Source: Burkholderia sp. 9120 (GTDB taxonomy: Bacteria; Pseudomonadota; Gammaproteobacteria; Burkholderiales; Burkholderiaceae). Taken from it: 64,000 nucleotides of DNA. The position numbers were made by a program, and so were the translations under genes. The stretch covers positions 558,001 through 622,000 of the forward strand of contig NZ_JQNA01000001.1 in NCBI RefSeq assembly GCF_000745015.1. The letters run 5' to 3'. Of this stretch, positions 54,102-63,553 are shown in pieces. The number at the start of each line of letters is the position of its first letter. The stretch's first letter is position 1. The notes beneath the pieces were generated by a model. That model saw only the letters and a program-made list of their open reading frames with translations. It was not told the origin of the DNA and searched no databases.

Positions 54102-54425
54102 TTACACCCGGAACGACTCGCCGCAGCCGCATTCGTCCTTCACGTTCGGATTGTTGAACTTGAAGCCTTCGTTCAACCCTTCGCGCGCAAAGTCGAGTTC
54201 CGTGCCGTCGATATACGCGAGGCTCTTCGGGTCGACAATGATCTTCACGCCGTTGCAGTCGAACACTTCGTCTTCGGGCGCGAGTTCGTCCACGTACTCG
54301 AGCTTGTAGGCCAGGCCGGAGCAACCGGTGGTGCGCACGCCCACGCGCAGGCCGACGCCTTTACCGCGACGGATCAAATACTTCTGGACGTGCTGTGCTG
54401 CCTTTTCGGTCAACGTAATTGCCAT
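54102..54425 (-). CDS. iscA: Iron-sulfur carrier protein IscA
   Basis: This 107-residue A-type carrier protein has the three conserved Cys: [11 protein letters not shown] near residue 35 and CGCGESF near the end (about 99 and 101). The start at 54423-54425 ([10 protein letters not shown]) is used. It follows iscU after 192 bases with no gene. Confidence 0.97.
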   Translation of the reverse strand: MAITLTEKAAQHVQKYLIRRGKGVGLRVGVRTTGCSGLAYKLEYVDELAPEDEVFDCNGVKIIVDPKSLAYIDGTELDFAREGLNEGFKFNNPNVKDECGCGESFRV

Positions 54426-54617
54426 AGCGTTTCTCATTGCGCGGCGCCTGTCTGTCTGCGTGCGTGGACGTTTGATGGCCCACGCGGCAGTTCAGGCGCT
54501 GCGACCCTGCCTGCATCAAATATCGCTCATACCGGACGGCGCGTTCCACCTTTGCCGCCCGCTTCGATTCACTCAGACGCGACCCAGGCGTGAAACCCGG
54601 CTCGCGCCGCAACCGCT

Positions 54618-55031
54618 TTACGCGTGTTGCTTGTCGCCTGCGACGACTGCTTCGCCATGACGCTGCTTGTAGTCGGCGACCGCTGCCTTGATCGCGTCTT
54701 CCGCGAGGATCGAGCAGTGGATCTTGACCGGCGGCAGCGCCAGTTCTTCGGCGATCTGCGTGTTCTTGATCGACATGGCCTGGTCGAGCGTCTTGCCCTT
54801 CACCCATTCGGTGACGAGCGAGCTCGACGCGATGGCCGAACCGCAGCCGTACGTCTTGAACTTCGCGTCTTCGATGATGCCGTCCGCGCCCACGCGAATC
54901 TGCAGCTTCATCACGTCGCCGCAAGCCGGCGCACCGACCATGCCGGTGCCGACCGCGTCGTCGTCTTTCGCGAAGGAACCGACGTTGCGCGGGTTTTCGT
55001 AATGGTCCAGCACCTTTTCGCTATAAGCCAT
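54618..55031 (-). CDS. iscU: Scaffold protein IscU
   Basis: IscU builds new [2Fe-2S] clusters. The 137-residue protein has the ligands in GAPACGDVMKL, YGCGSAIASSS and VKIHCSILAED, and the LPPVK motif recognised by HscA. It lies 71 bases after iscS. Confidence 0.98.
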   Translation of the reverse strand: MAYSEKVLDHYENPRNVGSFAKDDDAVGTGMVGAPACGDVMKLQIRVGADGIIEDAKFKTYGCGSAIASSSLVTEWVKGKTLDQAMSIKNTQIAEELALPPVKIHCSILAEDAIKAAVADYKQRHGEAVVAGDKQHA

Positions 55032-55102
55032 GATTACACTCCTTGATCCGTTTCAACCTGCAATTTGCAATTCGATAAATCGACGTCGTCCAGCACGGCG
55101 CG

Positions 55103-56326
55103 TCAGTGCGCTGCCCACTGGATGGTCGAAATATCGATCCCGTCCTTGTGCATTTCCCACAGCGGCGACAGATCGCGCAGCTTCGAAATCTTGGTCTTCA
55201 GCAGATTGATCACGTAATCGACGTCCTGCTCGGTCGTGAAGCGGCCCACCGTGAAGCGGATCGAGCTGTGCGCGAGTTCGTCGTTGCGACCCAGCGCGCG
55301 CAACACGTACGACGGTTCCAGCGAAGCCGACGTGCATGCCGAACCCGACGACACCGCCACATCCTTCACCGCCATGATCAGCGATTCGCCTTCGACGAAA
55401 TTGAAGCTGATGTTCAGGTTGTGCGGCACACGCTTTTCCATGTCGCCGTTCACATACGTTTCTTCCATTTCCGACAGGCCGCGCAGCAGACGGTCGCGCA
55501 GCATGCGGATGCGTTCGTTTTCGGTCGCCATTTCTTCACGCGTGATACGGAACGCTTCGCCCATACCGACGATCTGGTGCGTAGCCAGCGTGCCCGAACG
55601 CATGCCGCGCTCGTGACCGCCGCCGTGCATTTGCGCTTCGATCCGGATACGCGGCTTGCGACGCACGTACAGCGCGCCGATGCCCTTCGGACCATAGGTC
55701 TTGTGCGCCGAGAACGACATCAGGTCGACCTTCAGCTTTTGCAGATCGATCTCGATCTTGCCGGTGGCTTGCGCCGCGTCGACATGAAAAATAATGCCCT
55801 TTTCACGGGTGATCTCGCCGATCGCCTCGATGTCCTGGATCACGCCGATTTCATTGTTCACGGACATGATCGACACCAGAATCGTGTCCGGGCGGATCGC
55901 CGCTTTCAGCTTGTCGAGGTCGATCAGACCGTCGTCCTTCACATCCAGATACGTCACTTCGAAGCCTTCACGCTCGAGTTCGCGGCAGGTGTCGAGCACG
56001 GCCTTGTGCTCGGTCTTCACCGTGATGACGTGCTTGCCCTTGCTCTTGTAGAAGTGCGCGGCACCCTTGATCGCGAGGTTGTCCGACTCCGTCGCGCCCG
56101 ACGTCCAGATGATTTCGCGCGGATCGGCGTTCACCAGCTTCGCAACGTTCTCACGCGCTTCTTCGACTGCGCGCTCCGCGTCCCAGCCATACGAGTGGCT
56201 GCGCGATGCGGGGTTGCCGAACTGCTCGCGCAGGTACGGAATCATCTTGTCCACCACGCGCGGATCGATCGGCGTCGTCGCGCTGTAGTCCATGTAGATG
56301 GGCAGATGGAGAGAGTCGTTATTCAT
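55103..56326 (-). CDS. iscS: Cysteine desulfurase IscS
   Basis: IscS is the PLP enzyme that supplies sulfur for clusters and tRNA thiolation. The 407-residue protein has the PLP lysine in [16 protein letters not shown] near residue 206. The flexible-loop Cys is in [15 protein letters not shown] near residue 328. The start is the ATG at 56324-56326 ([15 protein letters not shown]); the long frame extends upstream but is not family-like. It follows iscR after 86 bases. Confidence 0.98.
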   Translation of the reverse strand: MNNDSLHLPIYMDYSATTPIDPRVVDKMIPYLREQFGNPASRSHSYGWDAERAVEEARENVAKLVNADPREIIWTSGATESDNLAIKGAAHFYKSKGKHVITVKTEHKAVLDTCRELEREGFEVTYLDVKDDGLIDLDKLKAAIRPDTILVSIMSVNNEIGVIQDIEAIGEITREKGIIFHVDAAQATGKIEIDLQKLKVDLMSFSAHKTYGPKGIGALYVRRKPRIRIEAQMHGGGHERGMRSGTLATHQIVGMGEAFRITREEMATENERIRMLRDRLLRGLSEMEETYVNGDMEKRVPHNLNISFNFVEGESLIMAVKDVAVSSGSACTSASLEPSYVLRALGRNDELAHSSIRFTVGRFTTEQDVDYVINLLKTKISKLRDLSPLWEMHKDGIDISTIQWAAH

Positions 56327-56412
56327 CAATTGCTCCGGGGACGTCATATGCTCTGGCTTCTTGGGTTCTTTTATCTCGCTGCGATGCTTCGCTCTACTGC
56401 AAGCACCGCGCG

Positions 56413-56943
56413 CTACGAACCGGCCATGTTGAAAACTGAGTTGGGCCCTTTCGGCGCAACGCGCACCGGCTCGACCGCCTGCGCTTCGTTGCGCCGGTCG
56501 CGCAACACCGCCGGCGCGCCTTCGCGCGAACGCTGCTGATCGACCAGGTCTTTGAGCGACACCGAGTCCAGGTACTCGACCATTTTCTGATTCAGCGTCG
56601 ACCACAGTTCATGCGTCATGCAGTGGCCGTCGTGCTGCTTGGTGCCCTCGCACGAGCCCTTGCCGCCGCACTGGGTGGCGTCGAGCGGCTCGTCGACCGC
56701 GATGATGATGTCGGCCACGGTCACGTCTTCAGCGCGGCGGGCCAGATTGTAGCCGCCGCCCGGTCCGCGCACGGACTCGACGATTTCATGACGACGCAGC
56801 TTGCCAAACAGCTGCTCGAGGTACGACAGGGAGATGTGTTGGCGCTGGCTGATACCTGCAAGCGTCACCGGGCCCTGCTCCTGGCGCAGTGCCAGGTCAA
56901 TCATCGCCGTGACGGCGAAACGGCCTTTCGTGGTGAGTCTCAT
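56413..56943 (-). CDS. iscR: Iron-sulfur-dependent transcriptional regulator IscR
   Basis: IscR is an Rrf2-type repressor that, with its [2Fe-2S] cluster, shuts off the isc operon. The 176-residue protein has an N-terminal winged helix ([19 protein letters not shown]) and the cluster cysteines in [17 protein letters not shown] (about 92, 98, 104). The start at 56941-56943 has no strong ribosome site; a TTG six codons upstream is conceivable. Two predicted IscR sites lie directly upstream, implying autoregulation. Confidence 0.97.
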   Translation of the reverse strand: MRLTTKGRFAVTAMIDLALRQEQGPVTLAGISQRQHISLSYLEQLFGKLRRHEIVESVRGPGGGYNLARRAEDVTVADIIIAVDEPLDATQCGGKGSCEGTKQHDGHCMTHELWSTLNQKMVEYLDSVSLKDLVDQQRSREGAPAVLRDRRNEAQAVEPVRVAPKGPNSVFNMAGS

Positions 56944-56960
56944 ATGGTGTGGGGACCGCA

Positions 56961-56985
56961 ATTCTCGACAAGTTTGGTCAAGTAT
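56961..56985 (-). promoter_or_regulatory. iscR: Second IscR type-1-like operator
   Basis: This 25-base element, read on minus, begins ATACTTGACC and ends GTCGAGAAT. By eye it agrees with the type-1 IscR consensus at about 21 of 25 positions. It overlaps the -10 hexamer (56981-56986) of the isc promoter and starts 27 bases from the first site. Confidence 0.6.
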
Positions 56986-57008
56986 AAATACATGAGCGAT
57001 TTAGTCAA
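56981..57008 (-). promoter_or_regulatory. isc operon promoter
   Basis: On the minus strand, -35 TTGACT (57003-57008) and -10 TATACT (56981-56986) are separated by 16 bases. The predicted start of transcription is about 30 bases ahead of the iscR ATG. It lies within the two IscR-like operators, as expected for a repressed promoter. Confidence 0.75.
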
Positions 57009-57012
57009 GTAT
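56988..57012 (-). promoter_or_regulatory. iscR: IscR type-1 operator
   Basis: This 25-base element, read on minus, has the half-sites ATACTTGAC and CTCATGTAT around a central TAAATCG. It agrees with the type-1 IscR consensus at about 22 of 25 positions by eye. It covers the -35 hexamer of the isc promoter. Confidence 0.75.
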
Positions 57013-57096
57013 CCCTACCGCGATTTGGGTCATTTGCTTAATTGCTGGATACGCCTGGACGCCATGTCTGGCGCCCCGGCGCGGGAGCTATCTGAG

Positions 57097-57594
57097 TTAC
57101 GTGAGCAACTGGGGACGCAACGCGGCGATCAGCCCACGGCACGCGGCTTCACATTGGTCCAGCACCTGCTCGAAACCTTCCGCACCGCCGAAATACGGAT
57201 CGACGACCTCGCGGGCGCCACCCCAGCGCGCATCCGTTTCTGGCACGAATTCCATCAGCAGGCGGATCTTCTCGCGCTGCGCGGGCGCGCTGACCTGGTG
57301 GAGCGCGGCAACGTTTTTGTCGTCCATCGCGATCAGCAGGTCGAAACGCTCGAAATCCGCGGCGCCGATCTGGCGGCCGCGCAACGCGGCCAGCTCGTAA
57401 CCTCGCCGGCCCGCGGCCTGCTGCGCGCGCTCGTCAGGCGCCTGGCCGATGTGCCAGTCGCCCGTGCCGGCCGAATCGATCAAAATGCGCTCCGCCAGTT
57501 TCGCCTCGTCGACCAGACGCCGCATCACGCCCTCCGCGGTCGGCGAACGGCAGATGTTCCCGAGGCAGACGAAGCAGATGGACACGGTTTTCAT
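57097..57594 (-). CDS. Low-molecular-weight protein-tyrosine phosphatase
   Basis: This 165-residue phosphatase has the active-site loop CLGNICRS at about residues 10-17 and the acid loop VVDPYFGG near residue 127. It removes phosphate from tyrosine residues, for example in exopolysaccharide control, but its target is unknown. It lies upstream of iscR in the same direction but has the isc promoter between them. Confidence 0.95.
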   Translation of the reverse strand: MKTVSICFVCLGNICRSPTAEGVMRRLVDEAKLAERILIDSAGTGDWHIGQAPDERAQQAAGRRGYELAALRGRQIGAADFERFDLLIAMDDKNVAALHQVSAPAQREKIRLLMEFVPETDARWGGAREVVDPYFGGAEGFEQVLDQCEAACRGLIAALRPQLLT

Positions 57595-57779
57595 CAGAGG
57601 TTTTCAGGCGCTTCAGGGCGCGGTAGTGAACGCGTGGAACGGCCGTTGGAAAACGGTGGCGCGATTATACAAAGCAGGGAGAAATCTTGCCGGAGGCGGC
57701 TCAGGCGCGTCAGCCCCGGCTGGCGGGTTCATGCAAGCGTGTTCCCGCCTCCCCGGCAGTGATGCGATTTACCCAGTGC

Positions 57780-58019
57780 TTACGACGCTTCCGCCATCGG
57801 CATCGTCGTGACCGCGCGCAGCGGTTTTGCCGGCAGCGTCGAGGTGTCGTCGATCATGCCGTAGGACACAGCGCGTGCGAGTTCAGCGGTCAACTGGTCG
57901 GCCGCGAGCGGCGCCTGCTTCGCGCGCGACGCTGCGTCGCCGCAAATATGCAAATAAGCTGCCACAGCGAGGGTTGCGACGAGGGCAAGGGGCCAGTACA
58001 CCGATATTGTCTTTTTCAT
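57780..58019 (-). CDS. Small hypothetical secreted or membrane-anchored protein
   Basis: This 79-residue protein starts MKKTISVYWPLALVATLAVAAYLHIC, a single hydrophobic segment that may be a signal anchor. A short polar tail follows (AELARAVSYGMIDDTSTLPAKPL). I do not recognise a family. The ATG is at 58017-58019; the frame stays open to 58151. Nothing clear in the 268 bases to the next gene. Confidence 0.6.
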   Translation of the reverse strand: MKKTISVYWPLALVATLAVAAYLHICGDAASRAKQAPLAADQLTAELARAVSYGMIDDTSTLPAKPLRAVTTMPMAEAS

Positions 58020-58287
58020 GATGTCGTTTCTTCCGATTAGGGGCGGATGAGCTTGCGGCTCACTATGCCCAGTCGAAATCCTATAGGAATACGCAATCGG
58101 GAAAAACCCAGCCAACCGAGATACAGCGTTGCTCCAACTGGAACAGTGCATTGACGCGCCTGTCCCTCACCGGCTTGACGCAAGGCGCGCGGCGAGAAAT
58201 ATTCCTTACAAAGACATACAAAGCTTTGGCGACGACTGGCGATAATGGCGGTCTTACAAACATGACAACCTCGCGCCGGCTCATCAC

Positions 58288-58845
58288 ATGAAACGCATTG
58301 CTCCCCTTATCGGACTCGCGACCGCAGCCTTGCTAGGCGGCTGCGCGGTCTATCCGGACGGCACGCCGATGGTCGGCAACGGCTACGGCGGCGGCTACAG
58401 CGGCTATGACAGTTACGATGGCTACGCGCCCGGCGTGCCGGTCGTGCCGCAAAGCAACGTCTATCTTGGCTATGGCAGTTATTCGGGGCCGGGATACTAC
58501 GACGGACCCGGGCGTTACTACGGGCCGGGGCCGGGTTATCGCGGCAATCCAGGAAATCGGGGCGATTGGCCGAACAATGGCAACGGCAATCGCGGCCAGG
58601 GTGGCGGCTGGCATGGCCAGCCCAATGGCGGCGGGCAAGGCGGACCGCCGCCGCGCGGCTCAGCGGGCGGCCCGGGTGGGCCAGGTGGCTCGAGCGGACC
58701 GCGACCGGGTGCCGGCGGGCCGCCGCCGTCACCGCCACAACAAGCGGGTAACGGCGGCGGACGAGGTAACGGGGGCGGCGGTGGTAATCAGAGCCGGCCC
58801 CGAGGCGACGAAGGCCGAAACCCGTCCGGGATGACGAATCATTGA
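58288..58845 (+). CDS. Gly/Pro-rich putative lipoprotein
   Basis: This 185-residue precursor has a signal peptide with lipobox LLGGC (Cys near residue 19). Tyr/Gly-rich sequence (GYGGGYSGYDSYDGYAPG) follows, then a long Gly/Pro/Asn-rich low-complexity tail to the stop. It is probably an outer-membrane-attached protein. Low complexity makes family assignment unsafe. It is convergent with lutB. Confidence 0.75.
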   Translation: MKRIAPLIGLATAALLGGCAVYPDGTPMVGNGYGGGYSGYDSYDGYAPGVPVVPQSNVYLGYGSYSGPGYYDGPGRYYGPGPGYRGNPGNRGDWPNNGNGNRGQGGGWHGQPNGGGQGGPPPRGSAGGPGGPGGSSGPRPGAGGPPPSPPQQAGNGGGRGNGGGGGNQSRPRGDEGRNPSGMTNH

Positions 58846-58980
58846 GGCGGGTGGTGACCAAGCCGGCAACGAGTGCAGGTCGGCCCTGATTTTCGACCGG
58901 CACTCTTTCCTCAGATTCGGCGCCTGAAGGCCAAACAGCTTAAAAGTTGCAGGCGCGGTGGCGAGCTACGGAGCCCCGTC

Positions 58981-60396
58981 TCACCCAATATGACTGCGCT
59001 GCGCCGCGTACAACTCCCTGAACGTGCGCCCGACCGGCGCAGGCATATCGCGGGTGTTGGTCCAGCCGGCGCCGCCCAATGGCAGCTTCGCGATCGAACG
59101 ATTTCTACCGCCCATCCGCTCCAGCACCCGCACGGCCAGCTTGGTGAACAGCGCATAGGCGTCCGGATGCAGCGCCAGAAAGCCCCACACCGCCAGCCCC
59201 GCCCGCTCCTTCCACGGCCGCAGCCGCCGCTCCACCTGTTTCTCGCGCAATTTGCGCAGCAGATCCGACAACGGAATGCCCACCGGACAGACGCTATTGC
59301 ACTCGCCGCATAACGTCGCGGCCTGCGGCAAATCGAGCGCCTTGTCGATGCCGACATAACTCGGCGTCAACACCGAGCCCATCGGGCCGGGATAGACCCA
59401 GCCGTACGCGTGTCCGCCCACCTTCTGATAAACCGGACAATGGTTCATGCACGCGCCGCACCGGATACAGCGCAGCATCTCCTGAAAGTCGCCGCCGATC
59501 AGCCCCGTGCGGCCGCCATCCACCAGCACCACATACATATGCTCGGGGCCGTCCTGGTCGCCGTCGCCGCGCGGTCCGGTCAGCAGGGAAAAATAGTTCG
59601 ACGTAGCCTGCCCGGTCGCGGAGCGCGGCAACAGACGCATTGCCGTCGCGAGATCCTCCAGCGTCGGCAACACTTTCTCGATGCCCGTGACGGCAACGTG
59701 CACGCGCGGCATCACCGTGCACATGCCCTCGTTGCCCTCGTTCGTGACGAGCACGACCGAGCCGGTTTCCGCCACCACGAAGTTGCCGCCCGTCACGCCC
59801 ATGTCCGCCGTCATGAAATGCGGACGCAGCACCTCGCGCGCTTCCCGCGTCATGTCGGTGACTTCAGTCAGACGCGGCCGACCGTGGGTCTTCGCGAACA
59901 GATCGGCGATCTCGTCCTTATCCTTGTGGACGACCGGCGCGATGATGTGGCTCGGCGGCTCGTTGCCGTTGATCTGCAGGATGTACTCGCCGAGATCGGT
60001 TTCGATCGACTCCACGCCCATCTGCCCGAGTACCTCGTTCAGGCGCATTTCTTCGGTGACCATCGACTTCGTCTTGATCACCTTCTTCACGTCATGCCGG
60101 CGCGCGATATCGCCAACGAGCCGCGCGGCCTCCTGCGTCGTCTCCGCGAACAGCACGGTCACGCCGCGCCGGCTGGCCTCGCGCTCGAACGTTTCGAGCC
60201 ACACGTCGAGATGCTCCAGCGCGCGGTCACGGCGCTCCTTGAGCGCGGCGCGCGTGGCCGGAAAGTCGATCGCGTTCATGGACGCGGCGCGTGCCGAGAC
60301 GAACTTGGTCGACAGCTTGGTCAGGTTCTGCTGCAGACGCTGGTCGGCGAGCTTTTGCCCGGCGCGCGCCTTGAATTGCATCGTTTGAACTTGCAT
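58981..60396 (-). CDS. lutB: LutB/LldF-type lactate-oxidation iron-sulfur protein
   Basis: The 471-residue protein has the LUD domain in the N-terminal half (KTKSMVTEEMRLNE, GEYILQINGNEPPSHI, MGVTGGNFVVAETGS). Two 4Fe-4S motifs follow: CIRCGACMNHCPVYQ and CGECNSVCPVG. It acts with LutA and LutC in L-lactate oxidation at the membrane. It follows lutA after 139 bases. No lutC follows: 58846-58980 is empty and the next gene is convergent. Confidence 0.95.
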   Translation of the reverse strand: MQVQTMQFKARAGQKLADQRLQQNLTKLSTKFVSARAASMNAIDFPATRAALKERRDRALEHLDVWLETFEREASRRGVTVLFAETTQEAARLVGDIARRHDVKKVIKTKSMVTEEMRLNEVLGQMGVESIETDLGEYILQINGNEPPSHIIAPVVHKDKDEIADLFAKTHGRPRLTEVTDMTREAREVLRPHFMTADMGVTGGNFVVAETGSVVLVTNEGNEGMCTVMPRVHVAVTGIEKVLPTLEDLATAMRLLPRSATGQATSNYFSLLTGPRGDGDQDGPEHMYVVLVDGGRTGLIGGDFQEMLRCIRCGACMNHCPVYQKVGGHAYGWVYPGPMGSVLTPSYVGIDKALDLPQAATLCGECNSVCPVGIPLSDLLRKLREKQVERRLRPWKERAGLAVWGFLALHPDAYALFTKLAVRVLERMGGRNRSIAKLPLGGAGWTNTRDMPAPVGRTFRELYAAQRSHIG

Positions 60397-60535
60397 AGCC
60401 GCCTTATGCGTAATCGAATCAGAACGCGAATCGGAACGCGCGCACCAACACGGGCGAAACGATATGCATGAAAAGAACGATGCGAACCGGCGTGGTGCGC
60501 AGCGCGGTCGATCACACGCTGCGCCGCCGACGCCG

Positions 60536-61258
60536 TTACACGTCGCCGGCCAATACCTGCGCGATATGCAGCACCCGCGTGGTGGAATCGCCGGTGCGCC
60601 GCAGACGGCCTTCTATATTGAGCATGCAGCCGAGGTCGCCGAGCACCACCGTGCCCGCGCCACTCGCGCCGATATTCGCGCATTTTTCGTCGACGATCGC
60701 CGTGGAAATATCGCCGTACTTGACCGCGAACGTGCCGCCGAAGCCGCAGCAGTGCTCGCAATCCTTCATTTCCGTCACGGCCACGCCCACCTGCTTCAGC
60801 AGCGCGCGCGGCTGGGCCTTGACGCCGAGTTCGCGCAAGCCGGAACAGGAATCGTGATAAGTCACCTGACCCGCGAATTCGCCCGGCTGCAACTGCACCT
60901 TAGCCACGTTGACGAGAAAATCCGTGAGTTCGAACACCCTGGCGCGCAGCCTGCCGAAGCGGTTCATCATCTCGGGATCGTCGGCGAAGAGGTCGCCGTA
61001 GTGCGCGCGGATCATGCCGCCGCACGAGCCAGACGGCACGACGACGTAGTCGAACTGCTCGAACTCGCGCAGCGTTTTTTCGGCCAGATCGCGTGCGATA
61101 CGCCGCTCCCCCGAGTTGTACGCCGGCTGTCCGCAGCAGGTTTGCGCGGGCGGCACGATCACCTCGAAGCCAGCACCTTCGATCAGCTTGATCACTGAAA
61201 AACCGATTTCGGGCCGCATCAGGTCGATCAGGCAGGTGACGAACAATCCGACTCGCAT
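60536..61258 (-). CDS. lutA: LutA/LldE-type Fe-S oxidoreductase subunit
   Basis: This 240-residue protein has two CCG-type cysteine-rich domains: PPAQTCCGQPAYNSG and DCEHCCGFGGTFAV, with SGSCGGM and HDSCSGLREL. It is the LutA partner of LutB. The ATG at 61256-61258 (MRVGLFVTCLID) is used; the frame stays open upstream. It is divergent from the iclR-type regulator. Confidence 0.95.
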   Translation of the reverse strand: MRVGLFVTCLIDLMRPEIGFSVIKLIEGAGFEVIVPPAQTCCGQPAYNSGERRIARDLAEKTLREFEQFDYVVVPSGSCGGMIRAHYGDLFADDPEMMNRFGRLRARVFELTDFLVNVAKVQLQPGEFAGQVTYHDSCSGLRELGVKAQPRALLKQVGVAVTEMKDCEHCCGFGGTFAVKYGDISTAIVDEKCANIGASGAGTVVLGDLGCMLNIEGRLRRTGDSTTRVLHIAQVLAGDV

Positions 61259-61348
61259 GAGCCCTCCTTCGGGAAAACGTGCCTGATTATCCGCTGTTTG
61301 GCGGACAATACCAACGGCCGGAAGCCATAAGACGAACGACGCGTTAAA

Positions 61349-61366
61349 TTGGAATAGGTTTTCCAA
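61349..61366. promoter_or_regulatory. Perfect dyad TTGGAA-N6-TTCCAA, candidate IclR-type operator
   Basis: TTGGAA (61349-61354) and TTCCAA (61361-61366) are exact complements with a 6-base centre. It lies in the 179-base gap between lutA and the regulator gene, where the regulator's own site is expected. Related IclR-family sites carry GGAA/TTCC half-sites. A TACAAT-like -10 for the regulator lies at 61395-61400. Confidence 0.5.
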
Positions 61367-61437
61367 CCGCGTTCGCTTTTTTCACAATACGAGATACAAT
61401 CAATTTCCGCTGTTTGACGCGTCAACCGATTCCTCCC

Positions 61438-62244
61438 ATGAGCGACACGAACCCGGATCCCAAAACTTCGATCCAGGTGATCGAACGCATGATGCGCTTG
61501 CTCGACGCCCTCGCCGCGCACAGCGACCCGGTCAGCCTGAAAGAACTCGCCATCCGTACGGAACTGCATCCGTCCACCGCGCACCGCATCCTGAACGATA
61601 TGGTGATGTGCCGGCTGGTCGACCGCTCGGACCCCGGCACGTACCGTCTCGGCATGCGCCTGCTCGAATTGGGCAATCTGGTGAAAGCGCGCCTGTCGGT
61701 GCGCGACGCGGCGCTCACGCCAATGCGCGAACTGCATCGCCAGACAGGGCAAACGGTGAATCTGTCGGTGCGCCAGGGCGATGAGATCGTGTATATCGAG
61801 CGCGCCTATTCCGAGCGCTCGGGCATGCAGGTGGTGCGGGCAATCGGCGGGCGGGCACCGCTGCATCTGACCTCGGTCGGCAAACTGTTCCTCGCCGCCG
61901 ACGAATCGACCCGCGTGCGCGCTTACGCCACACGTACCGGCCTGTCGGGCCACACGCAGAACAGCATTACGGATCTGACGAAACTCGAACGCGAGTTGTC
62001 GATCGTTCGCCAGCAAGCCTCCGCGCGCGACAACGAAGAGCTTGAACTGGGCGTGCGCTGTATCGCGGCCGGCATTTACGACGACACCGGCAAGCTGGTC
62101 GCCGGGCTGTCGCTGTCCGCGCCGGCGGATCGTCTGCAGGACTCCTGGCTCGGCCAGCTCAGCCAGACCGCGCTGCTGATTTCCGCGTCGCTCGGGTATC
62201 GGCCGCAAATCCCGCAGGACCATTCGCACGGCCATCACGCGTGA
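61438..62244 (+). CDS. IclR-family transcriptional regulator
   Basis: This 268-residue protein has an N-terminal winged helix-turn-helix (SIQVIERMMRLLDALA, VSLKELAIRTELHPSTAHRILNDM). The IclR effector domain includes GQTVNLSVRQGDEIVYIE and GLSGHTQNSITD, followed by LELGVRCIAAGIYDD. It probably controls the adjacent lutAB genes. The ATG at 61438 is used; a TTG eight codons upstream is in frame. A terminator follows. Confidence 0.93.
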   Translation: MSDTNPDPKTSIQVIERMMRLLDALAAHSDPVSLKELAIRTELHPSTAHRILNDMVMCRLVDRSDPGTYRLGMRLLELGNLVKARLSVRDAALTPMRELHRQTGQTVNLSVRQGDEIVYIERAYSERSGMQVVRAIGGRAPLHLTSVGKLFLAADESTRVRAYATRTGLSGHTQNSITDLTKLERELSIVRQQASARDNEELELGVRCIAAGIYDDTGKLVAGLSLSAPADRLQDSWLGQLSQTALLISASLGYRPQIPQDHSHGHHA

Positions 62245-62283
62245 GTCTTCGGTAACGAGAGTTCGCGCCGAAACGCAGGATAG

Positions 62284-62323
62284 AAAAAAGCCTCGCAGCA
62301 CATACATGCTGCGAGGCTTTTTT
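62284..62323 (+). terminator. Terminator after the IclR-type gene
   Basis: An A-run, GCCTCGCAGCA, a short loop, TGCTGCGAGGC and a T-run form an 11-bp stem. It lies 40 bases after the regulator stop and can also terminate the convergent PBP7-type gene. Confidence 0.93.
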
Positions 62324-62365
62324 CATGGCGCGGCCGGTTCACGAAGAACCGGCCGCTGAACCGCT

Positions 62366-63553
62366 TCAGGTGCCCGGACCGCCGGCATCCGCGCTGGTAA
62401 TACGCGCCTGATCGCCGCCATTGTCGAGCCACGTGCGCAGACGCGTCGCGTCCGCGAAACGCGAGTACTTACCCGACGAATCGAGCAGCACCATGATCAT
62501 CGGACGGCCGTGAATGGTTGCCTGCATCACCAGACACTCGCCTGCTTCGTTGATGAAGCCGGTCTTCTGCAGACCGATGTCCCACGTCGGGTTACGCACC
62601 AGCGCATTGGTGCTGTTGTATGCCAGCGAACGCTTGCCGGTGTACACCTCGTAGCTGTGATCGGTCGAGAACTTGCGGATCAGCGGATATTGATACGCCG
62701 CGTTGACCATCTTCACGAGGTCGCGCGCGCTCGACACGTTCTGGCTCGTCAAACCCGTGGGGTTTTCAAAGTGCGTGTCGGTCATGCCGAGTTGCTTGGC
62801 CTTCGCGTTCATCGCCGCGAGGAACGCCGGACGGCCGCCCGGGAAGTAGCGCGACAACGCAGCGGCGGCACGGTTTTCCGACGCCATCAGCGCGATGTGC
62901 AGCATGTCTTCACGCGACAGCACCGAGCCCACCGACAGACGCGAGCCGGTGTTCTTCTCGTAGTCGCGGTCTTCGTCCGTGACTTCGATCTGGTCGGTCA
63001 TCGGCTCTTTCGAATCGAGCACGACCATCGACGTCATCAGCTTGGTGATCGACGCGATCGGCACCACGGCGCGCGAGTTCTTGTCGAACAGCGATTCGCC
63101 GGAATTCTGATCGATCACGTACGCGACGCTCGAACGCAGCATCAGCGCGTCCGGCGTTTCGTGCAGACCGAATGCCTGGCCGACGGTCGGCTGACGCGGT
63201 TCGTACGCGACGCGGCGCACCACCGTATGACGGCGGCCGTTCGACGTGTATGTCACGCGCTTGCGCTTGACGCTCGCGCGGGGCGCGTCGTCGTCCGCGG
63301 CGACGGCCTTCACGGCCGCGCCTTTACCGGCCTTGGCCGACTTGCTCGCTACCTTGGCGGTAGCGGCGGCCGGCTTTTTGGCGGTTTTAGCGTGTTTGGT
63401 GGTTTTTGCGGGTGCTGCGGCGGGTGTGGCGGCAAAAGCGCTGACGGGCGTGGCGAACGCCGCTGCGATGACCATGGAGGCGGCCACCGACAGAGCGGTG
63501 CTGCGGGCCGCGCCGTGGATCACTTTTAGCGACGAAAACATGTCGGTTTTCAT
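62366..63553 (-). CDS. D-alanyl-D-alanine endopeptidase (PBP7-type)
   Basis: This 395-residue penicillin-binding peptidase has the serine motif IASITKLM (SxxK), SENR (SxN position) and the KTG motif in GLQKTGFINEAG. It has an N-terminal signal segment (about 12-37) followed by an alanine/lysine-rich linker (about 38-110). It acts in the periplasm on peptidoglycan cross-links. The ATG at 63551-63553 (MKTDMFSSLK) is chosen; an upstream start is possible. Confidence 0.93.
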   Translation of the reverse strand: MKTDMFSSLKVIHGAARSTALSVAASMVIAAAFATPVSAFAATPAAAPAKTTKHAKTAKKPAAATAKVASKSAKAGKGAAVKAVAADDDAPRASVKRKRVTYTSNGRRHTVVRRVAYEPRQPTVGQAFGLHETPDALMLRSSVAYVIDQNSGESLFDKNSRAVVPIASITKLMTSMVVLDSKEPMTDQIEVTDEDRDYEKNTGSRLSVGSVLSREDMLHIALMASENRAAAALSRYFPGGRPAFLAAMNAKAKQLGMTDTHFENPTGLTSQNVSSARDLVKMVNAAYQYPLIRKFSTDHSYEVYTGKRSLAYNSTNALVRNPTWDIGLQKTGFINEAGECLVMQATIHGRPMIMVLLDSSGKYSRFADATRLRTWLDNGGDQARITSADAGGPGT

